Assembly (NCBI GenBank): GCA_024234975.1
Contig: JACKNH010000011.1
Location: 65,973-129,972, forward strand
Direction: 5' to 3'
DNA: 64,000 nucleotides
From: Gammaproteobacteria bacterium
GTDB taxonomy: Bacteria > Pseudomonadota > Gammaproteobacteria > Ga0077536
The position numbers and the translations under genes are program-made. The notes under the pieces are model-generated. The model worked only from the letters and a program-made list of their open reading frames with translations, was not told where the DNA came from and did not search any database. This document shows, one piece after another, positions 16,872 to 25,230 of the stretch; the stretch's first letter is position 1, and the number at the start of each line of letters is the position of its first letter.

Positions 16872-17713
16872 AGGCCGCACAGCGCCGAGCCATCGTGAAT
16901 CATCTGACGGCTCAGTATGCCGTCAGTGCACGACGGGCGTGCGGCCTCGCCAGGATTTCCGCGTCGGCGTATTACTATCGCGCGAAGTCCGATCCGCAAT
17001 CAGCACTGCGGTTACGGATCCGTGACCTCGCTCGTTCACGGGTCCGGTACGGGTACAAGCGGATCCACGTTCTGCTGAAGCGCGAAGGGATCCACGTCAA
17101 CAAGAAGCGGGTTCATCGCTTGTACTGCCAGGAAGGGCTGCAGCTACGGCCGCGGCGCCCTCGTCGGAACGTATCGGCGGCTCGGCGACAACGTCCAAGG
17201 ATCGAAGCAAGGGCGCCGAATGCGGCATGGGCGATGGACTTTGTCTCGGATCAGTTGCAGGACGGACGACGGTTCCGCGCGCTTACGGTTGTCGATATCT
17301 TCACCCGAGAGAATCTGGTGATCCAGGTGGGGCGGCGTCTGGGAGGTGAGGATGTTGCGCAGGCATTGCAGCGGATTGCCAGGCGACGAGGATTACCCCA
17401 GCGGATCTATTGTGATAACGGTGCTGAATTTGCGGGGCGTCTGGTCGACTTATGGGCTTACGCGAATCACGTAATCCTGGAGTTCTCACGACCTGGCAAG
17501 CCGACAGATAACGCGTTCATCGAATCATTCAATGGCAGTCTTCGGGATGAATGTTTGAACACGCATTGGTTCACGAGCTTGACGGACGCGCAGGAAACGT
17601 TGGACGCTTGGCGGCGGGACTACAACGGGAGCCGACCTCACAAGGCACTCGATGGCCTGACGCCGTTGGAATATGCGGGAAAATGGGCTGCAGAGAAAGC
17701 CGAAACTCTCTGA
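16865..17713 (+). CDS. IS3-family OrfB (DDE transposase catalytic part)
   Basis: The 282 residues contain the HTH_21 segment (RVRYGYKRIHVLLKREG) and the rve integrase core. The catalytic triad is visible as D in AWAMDFVSD, D in IYCDNGAEF and E in FNGSLRDECLN, with the spacing of 35 residues between the second D and E expected for IS3 (DD35E). NGSRPHKALDGLTPLEYA is the conserved C-terminal block. The frame overlaps orfA by 7 bases in the -1 phase. No disabling change is seen. Confidence 0.93.
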   Translation: MVKAAQRRAIVNHLTAQYAVSARRACGLARISASAYYYRAKSDPQSALRLRIRDLARSRVRYGYKRIHVLLKREGIHVNKKRVHRLYCQEGLQLRPRRPRRNVSAARRQRPRIEARAPNAAWAMDFVSDQLQDGRRFRALTVVDIFTRENLVIQVGRRLGGEDVAQALQRIARRRGLPQRIYCDNGAEFAGRLVDLWAYANHVILEFSRPGKPTDNAFIESFNGSLRDECLNTHWFTSLTDAQETLDAWRRDYNGSRPHKALDGLTPLEYAGKWAAEKAETL

Positions 17714-17743
17714 AGAAGTGCTTCTGATAAGGGGAGCCCCTCA

Positions 17744-17779
17744 AATGTCGACTCGGCTGAGCAAAATGAAAAAGGTTGA
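17744..17779 (+). pseudogene. Detached 3' end of the secreted-protein gene
   Basis: Directly after the IS, the frame that was open before the IS (last codon AAC 16527-16529) continues NVDSAEQNEKG and then TGA at 17777-17779. The next gene starts 28 bases later, so the pair was probably one operon before the insertion. Confidence 0.5.
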
Positions 17780-17807
17780 ACCGTCCAAATTACTTTGAGG
17801 CATCACC

Positions 17808-18368
17808 GTGTTTTTAAAATTGAATAAGGCAGTCTTCGCGCTTTTGGTGGCGCTCGTTATGTTTGGTTGTCGTGAATACAATCTATATCGGTATGAACCT
17901 GTAACGCTCGATATTTTGGGTGGCAGCCTAGTGGTTGCTGCAGAAGGGTCGTATGGTCAAAATTATTCATACGATGGTAAGGAATATGCTGACTTCAGCA
18001 ATCCATATACATTGCTTTTTATGCTTTCTATGCCCTACGAGCATGATATTGCAGGATTAAGAATTACAAACATTGATCTTACTGGTGATGAAAGTGGCAA
18101 GACGATTTCATTGGAGGATACTCAAAGCGATAGAGTGAACGACCCAAGAAAGCGTACAGATCCAAAAGCTGAAGCAAGAACTGTCATTGCCGCTGTAGGA
18201 GGGTTAACTTCCGAGAAGTTTAGTTATGAATCTTATGTTCTGACGGCTACAGTAGTTGTTCTTGGCAAAGATGGAACTGAGAAAAAAGAGGAAATTTCAG
18301 TTTTGTTGAAAACCAGTTTTACAAAACAAAAGCGCAGCGACTGGTTTGACAAATACATGAGCGTTTAG
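17808..18368 (+). CDS. Lipoprotein of unknown function
   Basis: This 186-residue protein starts at a GTG behind GAGG. The leader ends in the lipobox VMFGC at about residue 21. The mature protein is beta-rich with a late Lys/Glu segment and ends SDWFDKYMSV. No family is recognised. Codon use is AT-rich like the IS-truncated gene before it, and both encode exported proteins. They probably travelled together as a cassette. In the present arrangement the gene lies only about 60 bases from the right end of the IS and may use a promoter read out of it. Confidence 0.68.
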   Translation: MFLKLNKAVFALLVALVMFGCREYNLYRYEPVTLDILGGSLVVAAEGSYGQNYSYDGKEYADFSNPYTLLFMLSMPYEHDIAGLRITNIDLTGDESGKTISLEDTQSDRVNDPRKRTDPKAEARTVIAAVGGLTSEKFSYESYVLTATVVVLGKDGTEKKEEISVLLKTSFTKQKRSDWFDKYMSV

Positions 18369-18463
18369 TTACCAGAATATTAATAGGACACAAACGAGAA
18401 GAGCTGTAACTGAGCAAGGCTGCGCGGTCGTGGTCACCATCATCCACTTTGAACAATCGAACC

Positions 18464-18733
18464 ATGAATCTGCCGACTCGAGTACTGCACGATTTCGATG
18501 CCTACAGTCGTGGCGATATCGATGTTGAGTGCCTCCAGAGGCGCGTTGAAGCGGCAGTCGCCGCAATGGACGGAAGTGTTCCAAAGGATCTCCGAGAGCA
18601 ATTGGAGAGATTCGTTCGGGACGCTGAAGTCGCGAGTTTTACGACAAGCACACAAGAGCTGGACGGCCGCATTCGTGAATTGGTAGAACCCATAGTGATC
18701 CGACTGAAGGCGCAAGAAGCTCAGAGGGATTGA
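18464..18733 (+). CDS. Small hypothetical protein
   Basis: The protein is 89 residues from the ATG at 18464 (a start at 18449 adds five). It is acidic and mostly helical, without leader or membrane segment. The pattern RVLHDFDAYSRGDID and RRVEAAVAAMDGSV suggests a helical bundle. It resembles no family that I know. Its GC content is closer to the core than that of the lipoprotein gene before it. The downstream pseudogene is phage-like, so this may be another prophage remnant. Confidence 0.4.
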   Translation: MNLPTRVLHDFDAYSRGDIDVECLQRRVEAAVAAMDGSVPKDLREQLERFVRDAEVASFTTSTQELDGRIRELVEPIVIRLKAQEAQRD

Positions 18734-18839
18734 GTTGCTGCAAGGGGCATCGCAATCGAGTGAGCCCCTCACTACTACCGGCGCCCTGAAAAACGGAGTA
18801 CAACCCGAGACGTGATTTCCTGATCGACCAGAGGGCAGT

Positions 18840-19418
18840 GTGGGTGAGGTGAAATCGCTTCGGACCGGACAAGAATACAAGGCACCTGATTCGTCGGTGG
18901 CCCAGAGGTTGCCCAGGAAACAGCCGGCCCTATTCCAAGCCTACCGAGACCGGATTTCAGACTTACGTCAGCAGGCCCAAATGACACCCGCTGAAGCAGC
19001 GAAAATTAGCGACGTAGCAATCAGCACCTGGAATTGATGGGAGGCGTCCGACAATGCGCCACAGGCGGCGCGCCTCCTGATTCGTACAGCGGCAGAGTAC
19101 CCTCCCGTACCGCATTGCGGGTGGGATGGTTGGCGGTTTGTCGGCGACACCCTTTATGGCCCCTCGGGCGAAGGGTTTACTTCCTCTGAGATTGAAATGT
19201 CTCAGTATCGGGTGCAGCATAGTGAGTTACTTCAAACTCGAATAGAGCAGCTCGAGTTGCCGCTCAAACGAGAGCGGGATGGCGGCGCCGCTGAGGTAAA
19301 GGGACTCACGGCGCAAAAATCGACGGTACTGGGGTTCTTGCTGAGGCCCACCAAGATGCGAAGGATAGCCAGTTTCCAGAAATTCGAGCTATCTCTCACG
19401 AACTTTGGGCTGCAATGA
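18840..19418 (+). pseudogene. Phage-type DUF3653-like regulator with an in-frame stop
   Basis: A GTG start at 18840 gives a helix-turn-helix-like N-terminus (LRQQAQMTPAEAAKISDVAI, then STWN) that stops at TGA (19035-19037). The same frame continues for another 127 codons: WEASDNAPQAARLLIRTAAE, then the block GWDGWRFVGDTLYGPSGEGF, then an ending coiled segment. The WDGWRF/LYGPSGEGFT block matches, from memory, the DUF3653 family found with small HTH regulators in phages of Xanthomonas and relatives. A single TGG-to-TGA change explains the stop. The gene is probably dead, although UGA readthrough would restore a 192-residue protein. Confidence 0.6.
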
Positions 19419-19728
19419 TGGGGGCGTCTGGGCTCATTCGCCGTTGCTGGGCAGTTCGAACCGGGAAATAAACTCGTGTGACGAGCGTGCGCTCCGAGTA
19501 TGGCAAGTGAAGCGATAACGGTATGAATGCCTGCGAAGGCACAATTGGTCGGCTAAGGTTGCCGTTCCTCCGCGAGCCCCAAAATTTCAAATAATCGATC
19601 AAGAGTGTGACGCGACTTGCCACGCTGTCTGGGCATTAAGGATCTGGCGAGTGCGTCAACTACAGAAGTATTTCAGATTGCCGTAGCGGAGGCAGTATAC
19701 TAAGTGGCGTCAATTCCGGGGTACTAAT
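19419..19728. other. Intergenic stretch before the three-gene operon
   Basis: No supported gene is seen in these 310 bases. A minus-strand frame of 75 codons has no start signal or family features. TATACT at about 19696 could be a -10 for the operon that starts at 19729, but no well-spaced -35 is visible. Confidence 0.4.
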
Positions 19729-20484
19729 GTGCGTATTGCTAGTTGTCAAGTTGTGACTTGCTTTGAACCTGATCGATTGCTGCCTTTAGCTCTGGGGCCG
19801 CTATTGAAGCAAATGGTTCAGAAAGAGGGAGCAAAATTATTTAATGTAAATGCGCCAGACGACGCCCCACCATCGCTGCCGCGGTTAGTACTTCTGACTA
19901 AGGATGGAATGAATCTAAATATATGCCTCGATAGGTACGACCTTACTTTGACGCCGCCGGACCACGTTGCAGATAGTCTCGACGAGGTTCTGGACTATCT
20001 GAGGAGTATATTTGAGAGATTTGTGGGGATCCTTATTAACGACATAGTTGCGTATCGTTGGATGGGTATAGTTTTAAGTATCGAATATCCAGAATCTTCC
20101 AAATCCAGCAAGACTGCAATAGAAGCTGTAACCCCTACTTTTCATAAACTGACAAATATTCGGTTGGAGGACCGTCCACTTCGCTCATTTAGATTAATGT
20201 ACGGATACGAAGAGTACGGATTCTTTTTTACGATAGCTGTCGAAGGGTTTGAGCAAAGGGATATTCTTATTCCAGTTCCAACCGGTGAAGCGGAGCCCAA
20301 AGATATTGACGTCGCAGATCATCCGATAAGCTCATTAGGTGTTCAAATCGTGCATGACGTAAATAATAAGCCTGGCCCGAAGCAAAATCCGCTAGAGGAC
20401 TTTGCAAAGATTTTGGATTGCCACCGTACAAACGTAAAGCACTTACCGGAAAAATTAGGTATCAACTCGGTGATTTCACGATGA
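19729..20484 (+). CDS. Unknown protein, first gene of a three-gene accessory operon
   Basis: The product is 251 residues from a GTG start. There is no signal peptide or membrane segment. The middle region (about 60-130) alternates strands and a long helix: RLVLLTKDGMNLNICLDRYD, then DEVLDYLRSIFERFVGILIN, then YRWMGIVLSIEYPES. The C-terminal part is acidic and ends with a basic stretch (HRTNVKHLPEKLGI). I do not recognise the family; the layout slightly recalls TIGR04255-type accessory proteins, but this is a guess. The stop overlaps the next start as ATGA, which means translational coupling. AT-rich codon use and position beside a tRNA gene point to horizontal transfer. Confidence 0.65.
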   Translation: MRIASCQVVTCFEPDRLLPLALGPLLKQMVQKEGAKLFNVNAPDDAPPSLPRLVLLTKDGMNLNICLDRYDLTLTPPDHVADSLDEVLDYLRSIFERFVGILINDIVAYRWMGIVLSIEYPESSKSSKTAIEAVTPTFHKLTNIRLEDRPLRSFRLMYGYEEYGFFFTIAVEGFEQRDILIPVPTGEAEPKDIDVADHPISSLGVQIVHDVNNKPGPKQNPLEDFAKILDCHRTNVKHLPEKLGINSVISR

Positions 20485-20837
20485 CTCGAACAAATTCAGT
20501 TCTTGCTAACGATGATTCCAGAACCATAGTCCCGTTTAAACGAGGAATTGGAAAGGGTATCGGAACACTTGAGCAATCCTTACAATTGGAAACGCTCAAA
20601 AATTTCAATTCGGAACACGACCTGCAAGCACTGATAAATTCCGCTGTCATGGAAGCTTATTTGGCTGCTAGGGCTAATGAGCTTGGGGCACACGACGGCC
20701 CGTTCGACCCGATTTACTTTTCTGCGTTGAAGATGGACAAAGTAATATCGGAGGACATTGCAAAGCTAGTTAAGTATTCCGGAATAGAAGACCTTTCCGC
20801 AGAGATCGATTTCGCAGACGGTATGGACGACTACTAG
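20481..20837 (+). CDS. Unknown small protein, second gene of the accessory operon
   Basis: The product is 118 residues from the ATG at 20481, which overlaps the preceding stop by 4 bases; a longer frame to 20418 is not needed. The N-terminus is polar and probably disordered (residues 1-35). The rest is helical, with EHDLQALINSAVMEAYLAAR and a very acidic tail ending ADGMDDY. It has no recognised family. Its small size, acidity and tight coupling fit an adaptor or inhibitor for the gene A product. That role is inferred from gene order only. Confidence 0.6.
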   Translation: MTRTNSVLANDDSRTIVPFKRGIGKGIGTLEQSLQLETLKNFNSEHDLQALINSAVMEAYLAARANELGAHDGPFDPIYFSALKMDKVISEDIAKLVKYSGIEDLSAEIDFADGMDDY

Positions 20838-20853
20838 AATTAGGCTTCGGTCC

Positions 20854-21402
20854 ATGTACGTCGATGACTCCGATATGGTTCCAGAACTCCGGCAGGGAGA
20901 CGTCGTTTCACTTGTCCATATCGTCGGCGCTATTAACCTAAACGCGATCCAATTTATTTCTACAGCTGGAACATCCGGGATAGGAGATGCCACCGCCTGG
21001 CAGGTTCCCGATAGGCCAAAATTTGGTGACGCTATGGTGCTTTCACATAGTTGCGAAATTGATTTGGAAAACACGGTCAAGTTAACCAGCATAATTTTGG
21101 CACCTCTCCGAGACGTTCATACCGCAACGAAGCCGGAGCGTATAGAGGAATTAATTAGAAGCAACTACATTGATCGCGAAGCAGCCCCAGCGTCTTATCT
21201 AAAATATTTCTATCTAGATCCGAACCACCGATTTGAGAACACGAAAGGGTGCGTAGTCGACTTCTCTAAATGTTATAGCGTGAGGAAGCAGTCGTACGAA
21301 GTGCTTAAGAAAAACAAGGTTGCCGAATTAAAGGACGATGCGCGCGAGAGCATGGCGATCAAATTGGCGCTCTATTTCTATCGATCGCAACAGATGGCCT
21401 AG
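20854..21402 (+). CDS. Unknown protein with SHSCEID motif, third gene of the operon
   Basis: The product is 182 residues from ATG 20854, 16 bases after the second gene. The start overlaps nothing and a near-cognate purine stretch precedes it. The first third contains ELRQGDVVSLVHIVGAINLN and then GDAMVLSHSCEIDLEN, a hydrophobic strand ending in a Ser-His-Ser-Cys-Glu block that looks like a conserved core. A Lys/Glu-rich helical C-terminus follows. I recall similar S-x-S-C-D/E-hydrophobic motifs in uncharacterised proteins of mobile regions but cannot name the family. No leader or membrane helix is seen, so it is cytoplasmic. The operon ends here, 168 bases before the tRNA 3' end. Confidence 0.62.
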   Translation: MYVDDSDMVPELRQGDVVSLVHIVGAINLNAIQFISTAGTSGIGDATAWQVPDRPKFGDAMVLSHSCEIDLENTVKLTSIILAPLRDVHTATKPERIEELIRSNYIDREAAPASYLKYFYLDPNHRFENTKGCVVDFSKCYSVRKQSYEVLKKNKVAELKDDARESMAIKLALYFYRSQQMA

Positions 21403-21570
21403 TCTAATTAGGGTTGTGTGCAGGGAGTCCGGCTGTGCGTCAATAATTCCCCATCAAGTCGTCGACGTTCGAAGCAGACATCGATGTACGATAAACACTA
21501 ATTCAGCACTTACACAGCGAATGCTGTCAATGGATTGAAAGGAGACGCGAGTATAACTCGCTGATTCTAT

Positions 21571-21646
<76 letters not shown>

Positions 21647-21788
21647 ATTTTGCAGTGCCGGCAGCGGTGATGCGGCCGACGAAATTGCAGTGCGGACTGT
21701 ATTGGAACTCGTCGGTCCGGTCAAGATTCCGCTGGCTTGCGGCCGTTCAACAGGTAGAATCGCTGGCAGATACCCGCCGGGACCTGCC

Positions 21789-22736
21789 ATGTCTGCTTTA
21801 CCCCAATCCAGACCCGAATTCCCCGCACTTTTCCGCGACCAGCTGACAACGTGTCAGGTCAATCTCGGCTATACCTGCAACCAGGCATGCCACCATTGCC
21901 ACGTCAATGCTGGCCCCAATCGTACGGAGCAGATGAGCGGCGAGACCGTCGATGCGGTGCTGGACTTTATTGATCAGCACAAGATCGCCACGCTGGATTT
22001 GACCGGCGGTGCGCCGGAACTCAATCCGCACTTCCGCCGCCTGGTCACCGCCGCAAGACGTCGCGGTCTGCGCGTCATCGATCGCTGCAACCTCACGATT
22101 CTCGAAGAACCGGGGCAGGATAATCTGGCCGCGTTCCTGGCCGAAAATGAAGTTGTCGTGGTCGCTTCGCTGCCATGTTATGACAGGCCGAACGTCGAGA
22201 AGCAGCGCGGCAAAGGCGTTTACGATCTCAGCATCAGCGGGTTGAAGCAGCTCAATGCACTTGGCTATGGACGCGTTGGCGGTAGGTTGGAGTTGAACCT
22301 GGTCTATAACCCTGTGGGGCCTTCGTTGCCGCCGTCGCAGATTGAACTGGAAAACGATTATCGTCGCGAGTTGGCGGAGCGACACGGCATCTCTTTCAAT
22401 CATCTGCTGACCATCTGCAATATGCCGATTGCCCGTTTCCGCCATGCGTTGGAACGCGATGGCCGGCTCGATGCGTACATGGATACGCTGGTCCACGCCC
22501 ATCGCGACGAAAATCTGGCGGCGGTGATGTGCCGTAGCCTGGTCAGCGTGGATTGGGAAGGCTATCTCTACGACTGCGACTTCAACCAGATGTTGGGCAT
22601 GCCGCTCAGTGGCCGCCGAACCCATATCACCGAGCTTTCCGACGCCAATGTGGATGGGCGTGCGATCGCTGTTGACAACCACTGCTTCGGTTGCACCGCG
22701 GGGCAGGGCAGTAGTTGCGGTGGTGCGCTCGCCTGA
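21789..22736 (+). CDS. arsS: Arsenosugar biosynthesis radical SAM protein ArsS
   Basis: The start at 21789 gives 315 residues; the frame is open to 21690 but the added sequence is upstream DNA of the tRNA. The radical SAM motif is C30-x3-C34-x2-C37 (YTCNQACHHCHV). LDLTGGAPELNPHFRRLV follows as the SAM-binding GGE-like segment. The C-terminal region carries YDCDFNQMLG and the cysteine-rich tail FGCTAGQGSSCGGALA, both typical of the ArsS family. ArsS is known to transfer a 5'-deoxyadenosyl group to dimethylarsenite as a step towards arsenosugars. Two glycosyltransferase genes of the same pathway follow at once. No arsM methyltransferase is visible, so it would have to lie elsewhere. Confidence 0.9.
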   Translation: MSALPQSRPEFPALFRDQLTTCQVNLGYTCNQACHHCHVNAGPNRTEQMSGETVDAVLDFIDQHKIATLDLTGGAPELNPHFRRLVTAARRRGLRVIDRCNLTILEEPGQDNLAAFLAENEVVVVASLPCYDRPNVEKQRGKGVYDLSISGLKQLNALGYGRVGGRLELNLVYNPVGPSLPPSQIELENDYRRELAERHGISFNHLLTICNMPIARFRHALERDGRLDAYMDTLVHAHRDENLAAVMCRSLVSVDWEGYLYDCDFNQMLGMPLSGRRTHITELSDANVDGRAIAVDNHCFGCTAGQGSSCGGALA

Positions 22737-22758
22737 TGAATGCAGTGCGCGGAGCACG

Positions 22759-23460
22759 ATGAGCGATCACGCTGCAAGGCAGTGCTTCATCTCCATTGTC
22801 ATGCCGGTACTGAATGAGGCGGAGGTCATTGCGACGCGAATCGGAGAATTAAAGCATTTGCGCAAGCATGGCTATGAACTCATCGTCGTTGATGGCGGCA
22901 GTCACGACGGCGCCGCTGACCGCGCGGTCGCCGCGGATCTCGTGCTGGTTTCTGCTCGCGGCCGGGCACGGCAAATGAACGCAGGTGCCCACCAGGCAAA
23001 CGGGCAGTTTCTTCTATTTTTGCACGCGGATACGCAATTACCCCCAGATGTGGCGGACGTGCTGGCGCCGCTGGCGCAGGCGTCGGAGCCACGCTGGGGA
23101 AGATTCGATGTCCGGCTCGATAGCCCGGCATGGTGGGCGCGAATCATTGAAACGGCGATGAACCTGCGCTCGCGCTGGACCGCGGTCGCTACCGGCGACC
23201 AGGCGATGTTCGTCCATCGTGATCTCTTTGCCGCGGTCGGTGGCTTTGAAGACATCCCGCTGATGGAGGATATTGCCTTGTCCAAAGCCCTGCGGCGCAG
23301 ATCCAGTCCACTGTGCCTGCGGGCGCGCGTGCGGACATCGGCGCGTCGCTGGCAGCGCCATGGTGTTGTCCGAACAGTATTGCTGATGTGGCGGCTGCGG
23401 CTGGCGTATTGGCTGGGCGTGCCGCCCGCAAAGTTGGCACTGCAATATGCCGAGCGATGA
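22759..23460 (+). CDS. TIGR04283-type arsenosugar glycosyltransferase
   Basis: The 233 residues form a GT-A family 2 glycosyltransferase: SIVMPVLNEAEVIATRIGEL at the N-terminus, LIVVDGGSHDGAAD with the nucleotide-binding Asp, ARGRARQMNAGA, then FLLFLHADTQLP with the metal-binding HAD motif. GGFEDIPLMEDIALSKAL is the acceptor-side ED segment. This sequence pattern and the position after arsS fit the TIGR04283 family of arsenosugar clusters. It starts 22 bases after arsS and overlaps the next gene by 14 bases. Confidence 0.88.
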   Translation: MSDHAARQCFISIVMPVLNEAEVIATRIGELKHLRKHGYELIVVDGGSHDGAADRAVAADLVLVSARGRARQMNAGAHQANGQFLLFLHADTQLPPDVADVLAPLAQASEPRWGRFDVRLDSPAWWARIIETAMNLRSRWTAVATGDQAMFVHRDLFAAVGGFEDIPLMEDIALSKALRRRSSPLCLRARVRTSARRWQRHGVVRTVLLMWRLRLAYWLGVPPAKLALQYAER

Positions 23461-24073
23461 AGCTGCCGTGGTCGTGTTCGCTCGCTGGCCTGAACCGGGA
23501 AAGGTGAAAACGCGGCTGATTCCGCACCTGGGGGAGGTGGGTGCAGCACGCCTGGCGCACGAACTGCTCGTTCGGACACTGACCACGGTCAGTTCGGCAG
23601 ACTTCCCGGTGCAGATACTGTGTGTCGACGGCGCGGTCGATGGCTTCGAACTGGGTGGTGTGGTTGATCCCATGCAGTGGCGCGTCATACCGCAAGGTTC
23701 GGGAGATCTCGGTGCGCGGATGGCGGAAGTCTTCTGGCTGGTGTCCATGCGGCAACGCCACGTCGTGCTGGTTGGGTCGGATATCCCGGCATTGAGTGCA
23801 GAAATCCTCGGCGAGGCCCGACGTGCGTTGCAATCAGGTGTTGACGTTGTGATTGGCCCGGCCAGTGACGGCGGTTATTATCTCATCGGTCTGTCGGGGC
23901 ATCATCCCGCGCTGTTCCAGGAAATTCAGTGGAGCACGCCGGCGGTATTCGCGCAGACAATGACCCGAATAAACAGCCTCGGACTCTCGGTTCACGTGCT
24001 GCCGGAATGCTGGGATTTGGACCGAGAAGAAGATTTCAATCGTTGGCAGGAATTGAAGCGAAACGCATCATGA
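23447..24073 (+). CDS. TIGR04282/DUF2064 nucleotidyl- or glycosyltransferase-like protein
   Basis: The 208 residues begin with VVVFARWPEPGKVKTRLIPH, the signature of the DUF2064/TIGR04282 family. Later blocks are VVLVGSDIPALS (the GSD nucleotide/metal site) and VIGPASDGGYYLIGL. The family is the usual partner of TIGR04283 in arsenosugar loci and has a nucleotidyltransferase-like fold. The reaction is not settled. The gene overlaps the upstream gene by 14 bases and the downstream one by 4 (ATGA). Confidence 0.88.
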   Translation: MPSDEAAVVVFARWPEPGKVKTRLIPHLGEVGAARLAHELLVRTLTTVSSADFPVQILCVDGAVDGFELGGVVDPMQWRVIPQGSGDLGARMAEVFWLVSMRQRHVVLVGSDIPALSAEILGEARRALQSGVDVVIGPASDGGYYLIGLSGHHPALFQEIQWSTPAVFAQTMTRINSLGLSVHVLPECWDLDREEDFNRWQELKRNAS

Positions 24074-24510
24074 GCAAGGCGCTGGAAGATTTCATTGCAC
24101 AATACCCTCTGACACTGAACGATGATGTCCGCTGGGGCGACATGGATGCGTTCGGGCACGTCAACAACACCGTTTATTACCGCTATTTTGAAAGCGCCCG
24201 CGTGCTGATGGACGAGCGCATTTCGTTCCACGACGCAGAAAACAACATAGGCGCCATCCTGGCCGAGCAGAGCTGCCGTTACCGCATTCCGGTTATCTAT
24301 CCCGACACGTTGACCATCGGTCTGCGCAACATCGAAATCCGCGAGTTCGATGTCATCCAGGAGTATGCACTGTTCAGCCATACCCATCAGGCCATCGCCG
24401 CGACCGGCACCGGCCGACTCGTGCGCTTTGACTATCGCAACAACAGCAAGGTCATGATCGACGATAATCTTCGTCGCCGGTTGCAGACCATCGAATGGGC
24501 AGGAGCATGA
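24070..24510 (+). CDS. Hot-dog thioesterase (4HBT family)
   Basis: The 146 residues start at the ATGA overlap with the preceding gene. The 4-hydroxybenzoyl-CoA thioesterase motif is clear: VRWGDMDAFGHVNNTVYYRY, with Asp and His-Val-Asn-Asn in the usual places, followed by FESARVLMDE. The rest is one hot-dog fold. Such enzymes hydrolyse acyl-CoA or acyl-ACP. Its coupling to the arsenosugar genes could mean a role in arsenolipid or acyl metabolism, or simple co-transcription; the sequence does not decide this. Confidence 0.85.
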   Translation: MSKALEDFIAQYPLTLNDDVRWGDMDAFGHVNNTVYYRYFESARVLMDERISFHDAENNIGAILAEQSCRYRIPVIYPDTLTIGLRNIEIREFDVIQEYALFSHTHQAIAATGTGRLVRFDYRNNSKVMIDDNLRRRLQTIEWAGA

Positions 24511-25220
24511 TGATGAAGCGGAATGTGTTGTTGCCTCGATTGAGTCTTTCGGCCGGTTTACTCGTGGTACTTGCGTCTGCGCTGTTATCGTCCGTTGCCC
24601 TGGCGCACGGCGTGGCGCAGGTCGACCAGGGATTTCTGCAGACAAATTCCGGCATGGCGCTGGTGCCTTACATGTATCTCGGCGCCAAACACATGGTCAC
24701 GGGGTATGACCACCTGCTGTTCCTCGCCGGGGTCATTTTTTTCCTGTACCGCATCAAGGATGTCGCGCTGTATGTCACGCTGTTCGCCATCGGCCATAGC
24801 ACGACGCTACTGCTCGGCGTGCTGGGCGGCATCCACGCCAACGCCTATATCGTCGACGCCATCATAGGCCTCTCGGTGGTTTACAAGGCATTCGAGAATA
24901 TCGGCGGTTTCCGTCGCCTGGGTTGGAATTTTGATACGCGGCTGGCGGTGTTGTTCTTCGGCTTCTTCCACGGTTTCGGTCTGGCCACCAAGCTGCAGGA
25001 CTTGACGCTGTCAGCGGATGGCTTGGTGCCGAACATGCTGGCATTCAACGTCGGCGTGGAACTCGGCCAGTTCTGCGCACTCGCACTCATTCTGGTCGCG
25101 TTCAATCTGTGGCGTGCATCAGGTCGTTTCATGCAGCACGCTTTCGCCGCCAATGTTCTGTTGATGGCGGCAGGGTTCGTGTTATTCGGATATCAATTGA
25201 CGGGCTACCTGATAAGTTGA
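24507..25220 (+). CDS. HupE/UreJ-family membrane protein
   Basis: The 237 residues start at 24507 (AGGAGC precedes; ATGs also at 24495 and 24510) and overlap the thioesterase stop by 4 bases. A Sec leader or first helix (LLVVLASALLSSVALA) precedes HGVAQVDQGF. The HupE/UreJ signature HMVTGYDHLLFLAGVIFF follows, with the His and the GYDH residues of a possible metal site. About six membrane helices are seen, including the FGFFHGFGLATKL helix with a second His. Relatives are linked to nickel or cobalt uptake. The substrate here is unknown. Confidence 0.85.
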   Translation: MMMKRNVLLPRLSLSAGLLVVLASALLSSVALAHGVAQVDQGFLQTNSGMALVPYMYLGAKHMVTGYDHLLFLAGVIFFLYRIKDVALYVTLFAIGHSTTLLLGVLGGIHANAYIVDAIIGLSVVYKAFENIGGFRRLGWNFDTRLAVLFFGFFHGFGLATKLQDLTLSADGLVPNMLAFNVGVELGQFCALALILVAFNLWRASGRFMQHAFAANVLLMAAGFVLFGYQLTGYLIS

Positions 25221-25230
25221 AGAGGGTGTA

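Larger units (their letters stand above)
16530..17743 (+). mobile_element. Complete IS3-family insertion sequence, about 1.2 kb
   Basis: The ends are inverted repeats with a perfect 13-base core, TGAGGGGCTCCCC (16530-16542) and GGGGAGCCCCTCA (17731-17743), starting TG and ending CA as in IS3. Between them lie orfA and orfB in the usual -1 arrangement. The flanking triplets are AAC (16527-16529) and AAT (17744-17746), so a 3-base target duplication is seen only with one mismatch. Length, two-frame layout and DDE residues match IS3, probably near the IS407 group. Both frames and both ends look intact, so the element may still be active. Confidence 0.92.

Noticed and set aside
19396..19623. Minus-strand frame of 75 codons
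   Set aside because: It overlaps the end of the phage-type pseudogene, lacks a start signal and has no recognisable domain.
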